A DNA stretch of 64,000 nucleotides from the NCBI RefSeq assembly GCF_964340395.1, contig NC_135564.1, positions 14,047,012 to 14,111,011 of the forward strand, written 5' to 3'. Positions within the stretch are counted from its first letter, which is position 1. Every line of letters starts with the position of its first letter. The notes under the pieces were generated by a model that was not told the origin of the DNA, did no database searches, and saw nothing but the letters and a program-made list of their open reading frames with translations. Origin of the DNA: Glandiceps talaboti (taxonomy: Eukaryota; Hemichordata; Enteropneusta; Spengelidae). Position numbers and translations under genes: made by a program. Shown here piece by piece: positions 39,301-48,661 of the stretch.

Positions 39301-41120
39301 ACAAGAAGTTAAAGTACAAATTAAACCAGAACCGTTGGCCAGAGAACGGAGAGATTCCCAGAGAGAAAGAGAACGGGAAAGGAGAGAGCGGGCAAGAGAG
39401 AGGGAGAAAGACAAAAGTAGGGAAAGAGAGAGAGAAAGAGAAAACAGAGACAGGAGGAAAGATAGAAGTACTTCAACAGATAAGAAGAAAAGGGAGAGGG
39501 AGAGAGAAACCAAGAGTAAGTTGTGATTTCAGAGACTCCATGAATATATATGGAATTGGTGCAGGCTGTAATTTTATGGTATTGGAGGTTATATACATTC
39601 TGCAATGTCCATATGCTATTCCAACTGCTTTGTTGAATTATATGGCAGAACCCCCTGACATGTGAGTGCAAGTGTGGCATACTCACAGTATTTGCATGAG
39701 TGTGTCCTCATTTGCATATCATTTGCATGCATGTATGCAATCATGTTGTCAGTATGCACAGCAGTGCAATACCACTTGTATGCATGTGAACTAGTGCAAG
39801 TAATGACTGGTACATATGGAATAATAAGTGGGGCCTTCACCAGATTATCAAACTATCAAATTACAGTATGGTCTTGTATTTTGTTTACCAAAAATGTGGA
39901 GTTTCAATTTAACCAGCGTGTGTATACTCATACTGTGTACACAGAAGCTTAGTTTACTAGATTTTGCGAACCGAAAACCCTTAACATATACACTGGTTAG
40001 GAACCTTGGTAAAATGGCCAAGGAACTCGATGAGATGTTACACATGTTCATAAATTTAACTTCATTTTACATCAAGAAATACTAGTATGTGATAGCTCAC
40101 CAAAGCTTTCATTCCATAATAAAAACGCTGCTAAATACAACTTTTCTGTTATCTTACAGAAGAAGCAACACCAGAGGAACCGCCAGCCAAACTGCTTGAT
40201 GATTTATTTCGCAAGACTAAAGCCGCACCATGTATATACTGGCTACCACTAACAGAGGAACAGGTTTGTGGGCATTATCATATAGCTAAGCAGTACTTAT
40301 ATACAAACAAGACCAATGTTGTATGGAAAGTATAGTGTATGCAATGGACATTGAAAATGTGTGTAACGTGGATCTATGATAGTTGTATTCGGTACAGATA
40401 GAATGTTACAATGACACAGACATGGTTTATTTGGTGGAGACACTGTTTTGACTAACATCTCAGACACTGTGTTTGTTGTCTGGGTTAACATCAAATGTGT
40501 CTGCTATTGAAAATGTTGTGTCTAGTAACCGTGATTGATTATCTCTTTTTTTGAAACACTGTTGCAGTTACACATTCAATTACTACAGATTCATGAATAA
40601 GCACACAGACTCTCACTGAGTGGCATTTTCAAATGGAAAGAAATAAAAGTGTTGATTTAATTATGATGATGTTGCGTAGACTGTACTTTCCACACAACTT
40701 TGATCTTGGTTGTAGTAAACGTTTGAGCAACTCTTCCAAAGTCAATCGGTATCTCAGTGTTGACTGTTTTATCATCTCGTTTCCGATTTTCACATGCAAA
40801 TTAAGATATATCCGTGATCATGTCAGCAGTGCGAGTAGAACTGATCATCGCATTGTTACACAAATCATTTATTCATTTTGTTGCACATGTTAGCTGTCTG
40901 TTTCCCCTCCAGATTAAAAGTTTAAACATCTCTTCCTCAAAAAAAACAGGTTGCTGCAAAAGAGAAAGTTAGGCAGGAAAGAGAAAAACAGAGAGCTGAA
41001 AGACGGAAACAAATAGAAAAAGAGCGACAGGAAGAAGAGCGAGCAGAGAGGGAACGACAAAGAAAACGTCAGGAGCAAAGACGCAGTCGATCAAGGTCAC
41101 GAGACAGGAGAAGGCGTTAG
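18216..41120 (+). CDS. ACIN1: Acinus (apoptotic chromatin condensation inducer; whole gene, 14 coding exons)
   Basis: Reconstructed protein of 1034 residues (human about 1340); exons 18216-18359, 21912-21971, 22810-22903, 23262-24451, 28512-28672, 31298-31406, 34583-34658, 35694-35854, 36581-36833, 37809-38038, 38345-38452, 39272-39515, 40160-40263 and 40950-41120, all GT-AG and in frame. Seen: SAP domain (about 13-47, [20 protein letters not shown]), a coiled [11 protein letters not shown] block, a long Glu/Lys/Asp/Arg-rich disordered region (100-590), a PRKRRWG block, [15 protein letters not shown], an RNA-recognition motif (about 782-860, [20 protein letters not shown] and [20 protein letters not shown]), an Arg/Glu tract, the RSB motif (955-978, [19 protein letters not shown]) and a C-terminal RS tail. 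Known: acinus forms the ASAP complex with RNPS1 and SAP18 through RSB and acts with the exon junction complex in the nucleus; the SAP domain binds DNA. The ATG at 18216 is chosen because it begins MADVPEEE just before the SAP domain; upstream in-frame sequence lacks a convincing earlier start. Confidence 0.97.
19555..19773. mobile_element. MITE, family B copy 1 (ACIN1 intron 1)
   Basis: Inverted ends TACTGTAAACCT and AGGTTTACATT, with an internal AGACTGTAAAATTGCAAAATT shared with 36876-37079. No coding capacity. TA flanks suggest a Tc1/mariner-type origin (inference). Confidence 0.6.
20340..20475. repeat. Dispersed repeat with TATATAGCGCTTTC...AAAGCGCTTTACA
   Basis: A block with inverted AGCGCTTT motifs that I recall from interspersed repeats of many animal genomes. 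Family not assigned. Lies in ACIN1 intron 1. Confidence 0.4.
20840..21166. mobile_element. Palindromic MITE, family A copy 2 (ACIN1 intron 1)
   Basis: AGTGGCTATATGGATGA at the left and TCATCCATATGGCCACT at the right, flanked on both sides by TTAA (20836-20839 and 21167-21170). A foldback of 327 bases with no coding capacity. TTAA target sites fit piggyBac- or Kolobok-type transposition. Confidence 0.8.
21912..21971 (+). CDS. ACIN1: ACIN1 coding exon 2
   Basis: Residues 49-68 ([20 protein letters not shown]), matching the vertebrate LMLENLQKHS region after the SAP domain. Acceptor TTTTGCAG, donor AAG|GTGAGA; 60 bases, so skipping keeps frame. Confidence 0.88.
22362..22650. mobile_element. hAT-like MITE (ACIN1 intron 2)
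   Basis: Ends CAGGGCTTGAAATTAAC and GTTAATTTTGAGCCCTG are inverted repeats. CAGGG-type ends are typical of hAT elements. The interior repeats TTGGTAGTC/CTACCA inverted blocks. A clean 8-base target duplication was not found, so it is probably old. Confidence 0.65.
22810..22903 (+). CDS. ACIN1: ACIN1 coding exon 3
   Basis: Residues 69-99 plus one base, with [20 protein letters not shown], a short coiled segment conserved with human FIKQYLEKQQELLRQR. Donor AAG|GTGAGA, phase 1. Confidence 0.92.
23262..24451 (+). CDS. ACIN1: ACIN1 coding exon 4 (large charged exon)
   Basis: Residues 100-496, opening with five Ala (first codon split by the intron) and then a very Glu/Lys/Asp/Arg-rich disordered region with repeated DD, RRD and KDE blocks, ending in [18 protein letters not shown] and RRRDSK. 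Donor AAG|GTAATT is weak, and the frame stays open 157 codons into the intron. Antisense open frames here are shadows of the biased composition. Confidence 0.93.
25463..25806. mobile_element. Palindromic MITE, family A copy 3 (ACIN1 intron 4)
   Basis: Same arms as 20840-21166 (GGCCATATGGATGAGGATTA ... CCTCATCCATATG) but with decayed ends. Foldback of about 344 bases. Confidence 0.75.
27872..28511. repeat. 31-base tandem array ending in the ACIN1 exon 5 acceptor
   Basis: About twenty units; the consensus begins AAGAAATCATGTTGTGTATG and ends TTTTCTGCACT. The final unit changes TTTTCTGTACT to TTTTCTGTAG and this AG is the exon 5 splice acceptor. Units nearest the exon are the most uniform; those at 27872-28080 are shorter or variable. 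Confidence 0.93.
28512..28672 (+). CDS. ACIN1: ACIN1 coding exon 5
   Basis: Residues 497-549 plus two bases ([20 protein letters not shown]...). Its acceptor TTTTCTGTAG|GTAGAGG is the last unit of a 31-base tandem array that fills the end of intron 4. Donor CAG|GTAAGC. Confidence 0.88.
31298..31406 (+). CDS. ACIN1: ACIN1 coding exon 6
   Basis: Residues 550-586, a Glu/Lys-rich linker ([20 protein letters not shown]). Acceptor TTTACTGCAG, donor AAG|GTAGGA, phase 0. Confidence 0.88.
34262..34450. repeat. 50-base tandem repeat (ACIN1 intron 6)
   Basis: About four diverged units containing TCTAGAAATCCACCAATGAG. CCAAT is present in each. Confidence 0.7.
34583..34658 (+). CDS. ACIN1: ACIN1 coding exon 7
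   Basis: Residues 587-611 plus one base, ending [10 protein letters not shown], which matches the human SFKRKISVVS block. Acceptor CTTTTCAG, donor CAT|GTGAGT. Confidence 0.9.
34835..35025. repeat. 43-base tandem repeat (ACIN1 intron 7)
   Basis: About four units with CTGGCTCAACAAAAATCATA followed by CTAACATTGTTACATTTTAT. An inverted partial match follows at 35055-35090. Confidence 0.75.
35694..35854 (+). CDS. ACIN1: ACIN1 coding exon 8
   Basis: Residues 612-665 with [10 protein letters not shown] and [13 protein letters not shown], strongly conserved with human GRKRRWG and KKPSISITTESLK. Acceptor TCCATTCAG, donor AAA|GTAAGT. Confidence 0.93.
36581..36833 (+). CDS. ACIN1: ACIN1 coding exon 9
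   Basis: Residues 666-749 plus one base: [20 protein letters not shown], then RRTVTQVVQ and an acidic run. Both motifs are conserved in human acinus. Acceptor GAGATGCAG, donor AAG|GTATGT. Confidence 0.93.
36876..37079. mobile_element. MITE, family B copy 2 (ACIN1 intron 9)
   Basis: Inverted ends TACTGTAAACCT and AGGTTTACAGTA; interior shared with 19555-19773 (AGACTGTTAAATTGCAAAAT). Confidence 0.7.
37809..38038 (+). CDS. ACIN1: ACIN1 coding exon 10 (RRM first half)
   Basis: Residues 750-826: a Ser/Pro linker, then the first half of the RNA-recognition motif ([20 protein letters not shown], then [12 protein letters not shown]). Donor ACG|GTAAGT, phase 0. Confidence 0.95.
38345..38452 (+). CDS. 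ACIN1: ACIN1 coding exon 11 (RRM second half)
   Basis: Residues 827-862: [20 protein letters not shown], then [10 protein letters not shown], completing the RRM. Acceptor ATCAACAG, donor GAG|GTAAGA, phase 0. Confidence 0.95.
39272..39515 (+). CDS. ACIN1: ACIN1 coding exon 12 (Arg/Glu tract)
   Basis: Residues 863-943 plus one base, starting [20 protein letters not shown] and then a long alternating Arg/Glu tract encoded by GAGA-rich sequence. Donor AGA|GTAAGT. Confidence 0.92.
40160..40263 (+). CDS. ACIN1: ACIN1 coding exon 13 (RSB motif)
   Basis: Residues 944-978: [20 protein letters not shown] then [10 protein letters not shown], nearly identical to the human RNPS1-SAP18-binding motif. The donor CAG|GTTTGT is somewhat weak. 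Confidence 0.96.
40950..41120 (+). CDS. ACIN1: ACIN1 coding exon 14 (RS tail)
   Basis: Residues 979-1034 and stop TAG: a Glu/Arg/Lys-rich helix ending [13 protein letters not shown]. The acceptor is AAAAAACAG, with the pyrimidine tract displaced upstream (CTCTTCCTC). Confidence 0.93.
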   Translation, partial: VAAKEKVRQEREKQRAERRKQIEKERQEEERAERERQRKRQEQRRSRSRSRDRRRR

Positions 41121-42515
41121 ATATTCTTTCCCTATTGTTATATTCGGATTACTTAAAAAAAGGAGATTCTTTGTACATTATATCAGGGATTCATACACAT
41201 CTAATCTGAATTGATGTGGTAGTTGTGGTTTTTTGTTTTTGTGTTTTTTATACTAGGATCGTTTCTCTTTTTAAGTTTTAGTGTACCGTGGAACTGCTTT
41301 ATAAAATGACAAACCACTGCCCTGTATCATTTTCAGTCTAAGCACTTTTTAACATTCATGTATCATTTTATAAACATAGTGATTACGTGAATAAATTGCT
41401 AAATTCTCCAAGAAGCTCCCTCAAGCCACACTAAGGTGGAACACTTTATTATTCTTTCGGCGTAGCTTAAATCAAGATTAGTAATTATGAGTTGATTCAG
41501 TGTCAATATTCCATCAAAGTAGTTTATTTTACTTTATGATTAGAATGGAAATTCAATCGTTGTTGCGTGTAGAGGGGCAGACCGTTCTCAACATATAGCA
41601 CCCTCTAGTATACTAGTAACATTCTACATAAGGTAATGCATGTTGGGGATAAAGTGTTCTGATTATTAAAACAGCGCCATCTTTTGACAATGTAATCCTA
41701 GTGAACAGCGCCCTCTGTTGACAAAGTAAATCTAGTAAACAGCGCCATCTAGTGGTAGTGGTGACTGGGTATCTTTCACATCTGAAAACAACTGATGTAT
41801 GATGTTCAACTTTTGCATGACGTGATACATTATGTTTTGTACATAAATAGACAAATATTTCAGTAAAGGCATATGTAAAGGCAGGTGTTGATCTATATAG
41901 GTCTATGGTGTTGGATCTACATAGGTCTGTCTAAAACATCTTGCACTGTGTATTTCAATCATGCATTCTGTCATTAAAATTAATTACCACGTTAAAGTTT
42001 CTATAATGGTATGGGTTTTTGGATCTGTGTAGAAGTGCAAAACTGCCATGTTACATAGCCCTACTTCTAGGGTTATGATTGATTTGTATGCTGTTACATA
42101 TACTCATTCACAAAATATACTGTGCGTACGGTAGGTGTTTGACTATGAACACATTTTGAATTACTGGTGCATCAAAAGCTTTAATATTACATACCATATT
42201 ATACGTGATGAAGCAGTTTGCGTTTTTGACCTTTGACCAGATACAAAAACATCATTGAAATGACAGACTCAAAATACAGTGGTTACGATTTGTTTTAATG
42301 TTGATTTAGGCCGGAATTTCACAATTCAATTTATCAAGAATCGCTTACATTTTGTTATTTGTGGCATTACGTAAAGGTTTGTGAACTGAAATCCAAGTTA
42401 GTCCAGCCTCACCCTTCCAAGACGCAGACTTTTCAACGACAAGGGAGGGCAGCATGGATCTCAGAATAAAGTTGTCCGTTTGATTCCTTTTTTTTCAACA
42501 ACAATAGCTAAGATG
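41121..42515. other. ACIN1 3' UTR and start of the convergent intergenic region
   Basis: Contains the candidate ACIN1 poly(A) signal. At 41660-41760 there are three spaced copies of ACAGCGCC(A/C)TCT, listed as a finding. No further gene seen. Confidence 0.5.
41390..41395 (+). terminator. ACIN1: Candidate ACIN1 poly(A) signal AATAAA
   Basis: First AATAAA on the plus strand downstream of the ACIN1 stop, 270 bases after it. Others follow further on. Chosen by position only. Confidence 0.45.
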
Positions 42516-42708
42516 GTAATAATCCATTCTTGTACCATGACCAAGGTTCTTATTACTTACGAGTAAAATTTATGATTAATGTTTCTCCTGTTCAGGTCGA
42601 CAGGCTTTGTCAAACTCTCCGTTTGCTTTCTTTGCTGCTGCGAAACGTTTCTCGTAAGTAATAAGAACTCTTAGTCGTGGTACAAGATTGTAGTATTACT
42701 GTATTTAA
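42516..42708. repeat. Imperfect inverted repeat (foldback)
   Basis: The left arm reads CTTGTACCATGACCAAGGTT then CTTATTACTTACGAG, and the right arm is its imperfect reverse complement (CTCGTAAGTAATAAGAACTC...). The loop is about 77 bases. No target duplication was identified. Confidence 0.7.
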
Positions 42709-43733
42709 CTCGCCTGATGAACATGTTTAAGAATACTTACGATGACAAGTTGAAGTGTAACAGTACAGTGTAAAAGTACATACTATATTGTTAGCCCTGT
42801 GGTGACTCATTGCATTAGTTTTATGGACATCTCCCCCTCAAGTCAGGACCTATTTTTAAATGGTTTATCTTTCTTACGTGTACATTTCTGTGAACGTGGA
42901 AAGTTTTTTGTAGAAAGAATAAATGGTTTTAAAATATATATATATGTGTGTGTGTGTTTGCTGTCATCGTTTGTTTATATACAGCACAAATGTGGGAACC
43001 ATGGTAGCAGACAGAGGTAAATTTGGTAAAACTGGCATACTTCCCATACATTCTAATAATTATAATTATACCGGTAATAATAAAAATGACTGGGGAACTC
43101 GGGTAAGTTTTAACTACTTACTGCCCTTAAAAAAATGCTGATATATTTATGATCATTCGACAAGTTGAGGTTTTGGTCAACTTGCTAGATAAAATCACTT
43201 TTACTTCTGAATTCTACAGGGTTGGAATGGAAGACAGTTTTGTTTACATTTACTCAGCTAATAAGACTCCCTTCAATGACAACTGGGGTTTATTCAACAG
43301 TAAAAGTGTTCTCATCTATCAAGTAAAACAACAATCTAAACTTGCACAATGATCAACTCTGATCATAAATGTATATATCTTATATAGCCTCTTCTAGTGA
43401 ACATTACTTTTATGCACTGCAAGTATGTATATTTGTGAAGTTAATGGTGTGGTAGGTAAACAAGTCCTGATAATGTATATATATTATTCTGGTGAACAGT
43501 CACTGAACACTTGCTATTTGCACTGTGTGTGTGAAGTTGGACTATGATGTATGGCAAACAAGCTATGGTAACGTCCAGTCATTGTAAAATCATGGCATAT
43601 TAGATTCATGTATTGTGCAGAGTCTGAACTGGTATAGCCTGCAGCCCGTATGGTATACAATTAGCTTTGTATGCACAGACATTAGCTTCTTGATCTCACC
43701 AGTGTACACAATTTTTCAAAAATATTTTCGATA

Positions 43734-43895
43734 TACTGTATAACTGGAAATTGAAACCGCATCTTTATTTTAGCTGAAATTCGTACACGGCTATTTGCGC
43801 ATGAAAATAATGCATGCAAAGTACACTGCAGTTATTGACTTGTGTCTCTCATTATGCGAAAATAAGTATGTGCTGTAATATTGCGGTATACAGTA
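43734..43895. mobile_element. Small MITE with TACTGTATA ends
   Basis: Inverted ends TACTGTATAAC and GGTATACAGTA, about 160 bases, no coding capacity. Possibly related to family B by its ends only. Confidence 0.45.
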
Positions 43896-44895
43896 TAACA
43901 AAAATATAGAATTGCTACTGATAAGTGAACACTGGTGGCAATTTAAACATACAACTGGTGGCACCTGGGACCCTATTTTGCATATGACTGACTGTATGTT
44001 TGGAGGTGGAGAACTTGAGATGATTCACTGGCAAGTAATCACCAAAATATAAACATTCCCTATATCTGGGTTTTTCACATGCAAATACCACATATTTGAA
44101 TAATCCTGAATGACACACAATCTAAGCAGCTGTTTGCAGGGGAATTTGTCTCATTTGGAAAAGTTTTTTCATTCTATGAAACAAACACTGATTTTCAACT
44201 AATTTGTGTATCGAGTTACCATCTTACAACATTCACAAACAATTTGTACATGATACATGACCTGTGTGTTTCGCGGAGCACAGAAAAAATGCTGAAAACA
44301 AGACCCAGAAGCTAGTGCTCTGTACAGCAGTTTGAATTTCCCGTATTTGCATAGATTAGCCATATTCCTTTTTATATAGGTCAGTTCTGTCTTTAACTTG
44401 TGGTAGACTCATCAGTACTAAGTTAACCAACATAAACAGCGCCCTCTATCATAGAGTAAAGAAGACTTGACAGTTTGAAGTTGAAAGCTCTCGGCTTTAG
44501 CAAATTATGTTGTGTGTATTGACTAAAACTTTAGTACTCCTGGGTATTCAGAATTCATCAGTGGCAGTTCTACAGTTTTGGAAATGTCACTATAACCTAT
44601 ACACTGATTAGCTATTTCCTTATAAGGATATAACATCCGAGTATACAAATCAGAGAGAATTGTGGGATATTCAGCTTACTATTGACACATGGTAGTTTTA
44701 ACACTTTAACATTTTATTGCAATGTATGAATTTTCAGTAGCAATACTTGCCAGTAGAAATAACAGAACACGAAAAAGTCAAATTACAAACACTGCATTGC
44801 CTGGGGTAATAATTGACTGGCACTAAGTACATGAAGCCAGTCATGTTATGCAATATATTGAAATCGATCAGAGGAAATGAAATTAACATTGAAAT

Positions 44896-45275
44896 TCAGC
44901 ACAAGATACATTTAACACTGAAATTGACCAGAGAAAAGTATTTGTGTATTGAAATTCACTGGGGAAAAGAAATTAACATGGGATAAGAAATTTACATTAA
45001 AAATCACCAAGGAAAACAAATGTACATGGAAATTCACCAGGGAAAAGAAGTTTACATGGAAAATCACCAGGGAAAACAAATGTACATTGAAATTCACCAT
45101 GGAAAAGAAGTTTACATGGAAAATCACCAGGGAAAACAAATGTACATTGAAATTCACCATGGAAAAGAAGTTTACATGGAAAATCACCATGGAAAGAAGT
45201 TTACATGGAAAATCACCAGGGAAAACAAAGAAACCTGGGATAAGAAATTTACATTGAAATTGACCATGGATTACA
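44896..45275. repeat. 30/60-base minisatellite between ACIN1 and the C45 gene
   Basis: Alternating units of about 30 bases such as GGAAAAGAAGTTTACATGGA and GGGAAAACAAATGTACATTG, each followed by AAATTCACCA or AAATCACCA. Because the period is a multiple of three, frames stay open on both strands; I do not call these proteins. Confidence 0.88.
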
Positions 45276-45294
45276 AGGTCCAGCTATGTGAGTG

Positions 45295-46810
45295 ATGAAT
45301 GCTTAGCATTGCTTACATACAACAGTTACTGTTTTACATGCAGTGACCATAGATAAATATGAAACAATATCACATGGATAAAATTAATAAAACAAAAACA
45401 AAATATACAGATAAAAGAACACATCTAAACAACCAAAGGAAGATAACATCCTTCATTTATGTAGTTATGTAGAGTTAGATGTACATAAACTGACAAGTAC
45501 TTTCACAGCTAACCTTTTCACACCTCTGGTTACTCAACTCCAGTAAATTTGGATCATTCTGTCCATCCAGTCAGACACTGAAGAAGGACAAATGATTTGT
45601 TCGAAACATGTCTATTTCTCAATTAAAAGTGGAAGAAGAGAACTTGTGTACGAACATCCTTCATTGTTGACATAAAAATGAATCCGGCATATCTTAGAAA
45701 ACATGCCATGAATATAATTTTACTACTCTGCTGTGTCAAAGAATAATCTAGAAAATTAATAACTATATAACTGAATTAATTTGATAATTCTTATTCTGTG
45801 AAATAGACTATTACCACCAAGATGCATCATAAAAATAACAACCATTCAAATTCTTGGTCGACACCTGGACTTCCACTTCCATTTTTGTTCTATTTTGACC
45901 CTCTAGCATGAGGTAAAATGTAAATGCAGGTATGGAGAACTGCAATAGATATCAAAATCTTGTCTTTAGACATCTTAGCCTTAGAAAACAAACTATATAG
46001 ATGTGACTTCATCTCTCCACTCCTTGCTGTTAATGCTTTGTGGGTTTGGTTGTCACTTGGTGGGGTTCAATCAATAATCACTTGTATTGAAAATGCTATT
46101 ACTGGTACAGGTGCTAGTACTGCATAGAATATCGATCATTAGCTATTCTATTTTTTTCATCTCACCTCAGAAAACATACTATACTAGTATAGCTTGTACA
46201 ATTTTTGTGGTTTGGTTGCCACTCAATGGGTTGAATCAATACTAATTTGTATCTACAGTTTAAAACATGAGGAATATCGCAGTGTTCATTTTGTCATAGA
46301 AAAATAGACTGTGTCTGACACTGTTTTTATTAGTTAAAAATGAAAAAGATATTCAAGCAACTACCAAGAATTATCAAGAACTTAATGCTGATTAATAAAA
46401 TACTTTAAAAACTAATAATTTGAGTTTTTAGTTCACTGATGAAATGGGAATGCCGGATATTGACTGTTTCTGCTTTGTATATACGACACTGGTAATTCAG
46501 CCGTAATTGGTTTATTAAGATAGACGCAAACTAAATCTATTGTTCTTCAATGTGGTAGATTACACAAGTGGGTGATAGCGGTTCCTCTGTTGTGTGATTC
46601 TAATCACCCTGTGATCAAGATAGTGTAAACATTGGAAGTCCCAAAACAACACTGCAAGTTCATAGAACTCTAAATAAACTAGTTTTCAGAGATGCCTCTC
46701 TACTGAGACTATAATTAAACCAACGTCCATTCAATAGCTTAGGCCAAAAAAATAAAAGGATTTGTTTCTCATCCTCGCGTGTGTCATCTAAAATCATTTG
46801 CGTCACACGT
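45295..46810. other. Intergenic, dispersed repeat
   Basis: No gene. 45800-45930 contains a dispersed repeat (CTTGGTCGACACCTGGACT and TTCTATTTTGACCCTCTAG) also found at 49110-49300 and, reversed, near 13430-13480. Confidence 0.5.
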
Positions 46811-46811
46811 T

Positions 46812-46817
46812 TTTATT
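46812..46817 (-). terminator. Candidate poly(A) signal AATAAA of the C45 gene
   Basis: On the minus strand an AATAAA lies about 230 bases past the C45 stop. It was chosen by position only. Confidence 0.45.
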
Positions 46818-47045
46818 TTCATTTTCCAATGTCTACTTTCCATATCAATGACGAAACCAAACAGTTTAAGATGCAACAATAGCTTTAGTTTGTGTCTATG
46901 ATCTCAGAAAATGGAAGGCTTGACTACCAGGGTAATATATTTAAACAAGAATAGTCACTTTCATCCAGAAAACCAATTCACCAAAAGGCATCTTGCTGCA
47001 ATAATATCCACACTCCATAACGTGTATATCCATTTCTCATATAAA

Positions 47046-47212
47046 TCAGGGAACATTCCAATAGAGTTTGTTATCCATACTCTCGGCAATGGTTTCATCT
47101 TCTGTGGATGATTTCTTGTGTTGAGGAAGTGGGAAGACAACGACTGGTCCTTCACTTGTCTTCGGATTATCAACATAGACTGACATTGTCCCATTAATTA
47201 GGTCAAATACAG
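47046..47212 (-). CDS. C45 hydrolase coding exon 8 (last)
   Basis: Residues 359-413 and stop: AVFDLINGTMSVYVDNPKTS is the final strand of the domain, followed by a short polar tail ending YWNVP. Acceptor CTGTCTGTAG. Confidence 0.88.
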
Positions 47213-48611
47213 CTACAGACAGACAAAACAAGTCACAGTGAATTGGTTGATACATGTGTCTTAGAGAACATCCTCCCCATCCCATCCCCTCCCCCTCCCC
47301 AGTGGAAATTTGAACATGCTGACTTAAAAAACCCAGGCGTCACTATCTCAGCTTTTGGTACATATTTTAGCTATACTGTCCCAGTAAGATGAACCACTCT
47401 TGTCCAACTACTTGCTAAGTATGTTTATCATCAAGTGACAGTGCTTTGTACACAACATACAAGCTTGGGACAGACACTTCTACCACCATGGAAAGCAAGC
47501 TACCAGCAAACTAAGACAGACACCATCTAAAACTTGTGTTGTTCATGTGGTAGATTACACAAGTTGGTGATGGCGGTGTCTTTGTTATGTGGATATATTC
47601 ACCTATGTAACCAAGGTACAATAAACACTGAATGGAGGATAAATGTGCTGTTGCTTGAGGTACACTTGCTACCAAAAGATGCCACCCTACAGTGAGTGTT
47701 AATTACAATAACTCCCCCATAATGAATGGAATTGTCTACCTGTAGCTATTGTTGCTGCTCTATCCTTGCCTTTACCATTCCTGTAAATAGGGTAGTCTGG
47801 GTCTGCTGTATCACCCAGAATGTTGAAGATTCCTTTGACATTCCCAGGTACGGGTAGCTTGCTAGCTCTAGCACTTCGATGCTGTGTACTTGTATCGTTG
47901 AACTGAGAGATGTTTAGATGTTCATACCTACACACACAGAATATACAGGTACCGTACAATCAAATTGGATGATTGGATCTTCTTTAATTTCATAAACTTA
48001 GTGTCTGTGTTCTTACGTTTCATGAGTTGTGCATAGTACCGTATATTGCAAAAATGTACAATTTTTGAAGTTCCACACAAAGACTCTTTAGGTCGGAAGC
48101 CCTCCTGTAAGAATCTATTTATTAAATAGATTAAACCAAGACTAGATAATTTGTAGTTTCAAAGTATGTGACGTTAATTTACAACAGTGATTCAAGTTTG
48201 TCATCTGAATAAATCATTTCCCATGATGCATTATTCAAAATGGTGGGCTATATTTCCCATGATGCACCATTCAAGATGGATGTTCCTATTTTGCATTTAA
48301 TACAGTTCACTTTAAACTGGTCTCAATGTAACATCTCACATCTGTCCTTTGCTTCTCTAACTTTATTACTTACATGTTATAATGATAGTAGTGGCCGTCA
48401 TCTTTGTTATTGGCAAGAGCTACAGTCATATTACTGTACTGTTTAGATCCGGGTCCAACTTCTACATTGTATAACATCTGATTACCAGGAATCTTAGTAC
48501 TGCTACCAAAATTCAAACTACAAATATACAAAAATGAAAAAGTTTGTAAGAAGAAATTTACATACTTTGAATTGACATTGAAATTTTTTTCATAAAAAAA
48601 CTGATCACATT

Positions 48612-48661
<50 letters not shown>

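Noticed and set aside
39208-39686. Minus-strand Leu/Ser-rich frames opposite ACIN1 exon 12
   Set aside because: Shadows of the Arg/Glu tract; splice sites and conserved motifs support only the plus strand.
44896-45275. Lys/Thr repeat protein read from the minisatellite
   Set aside because: No splice sites, promoter or unique flanking sequence support it, and the opposite strand is equally open.
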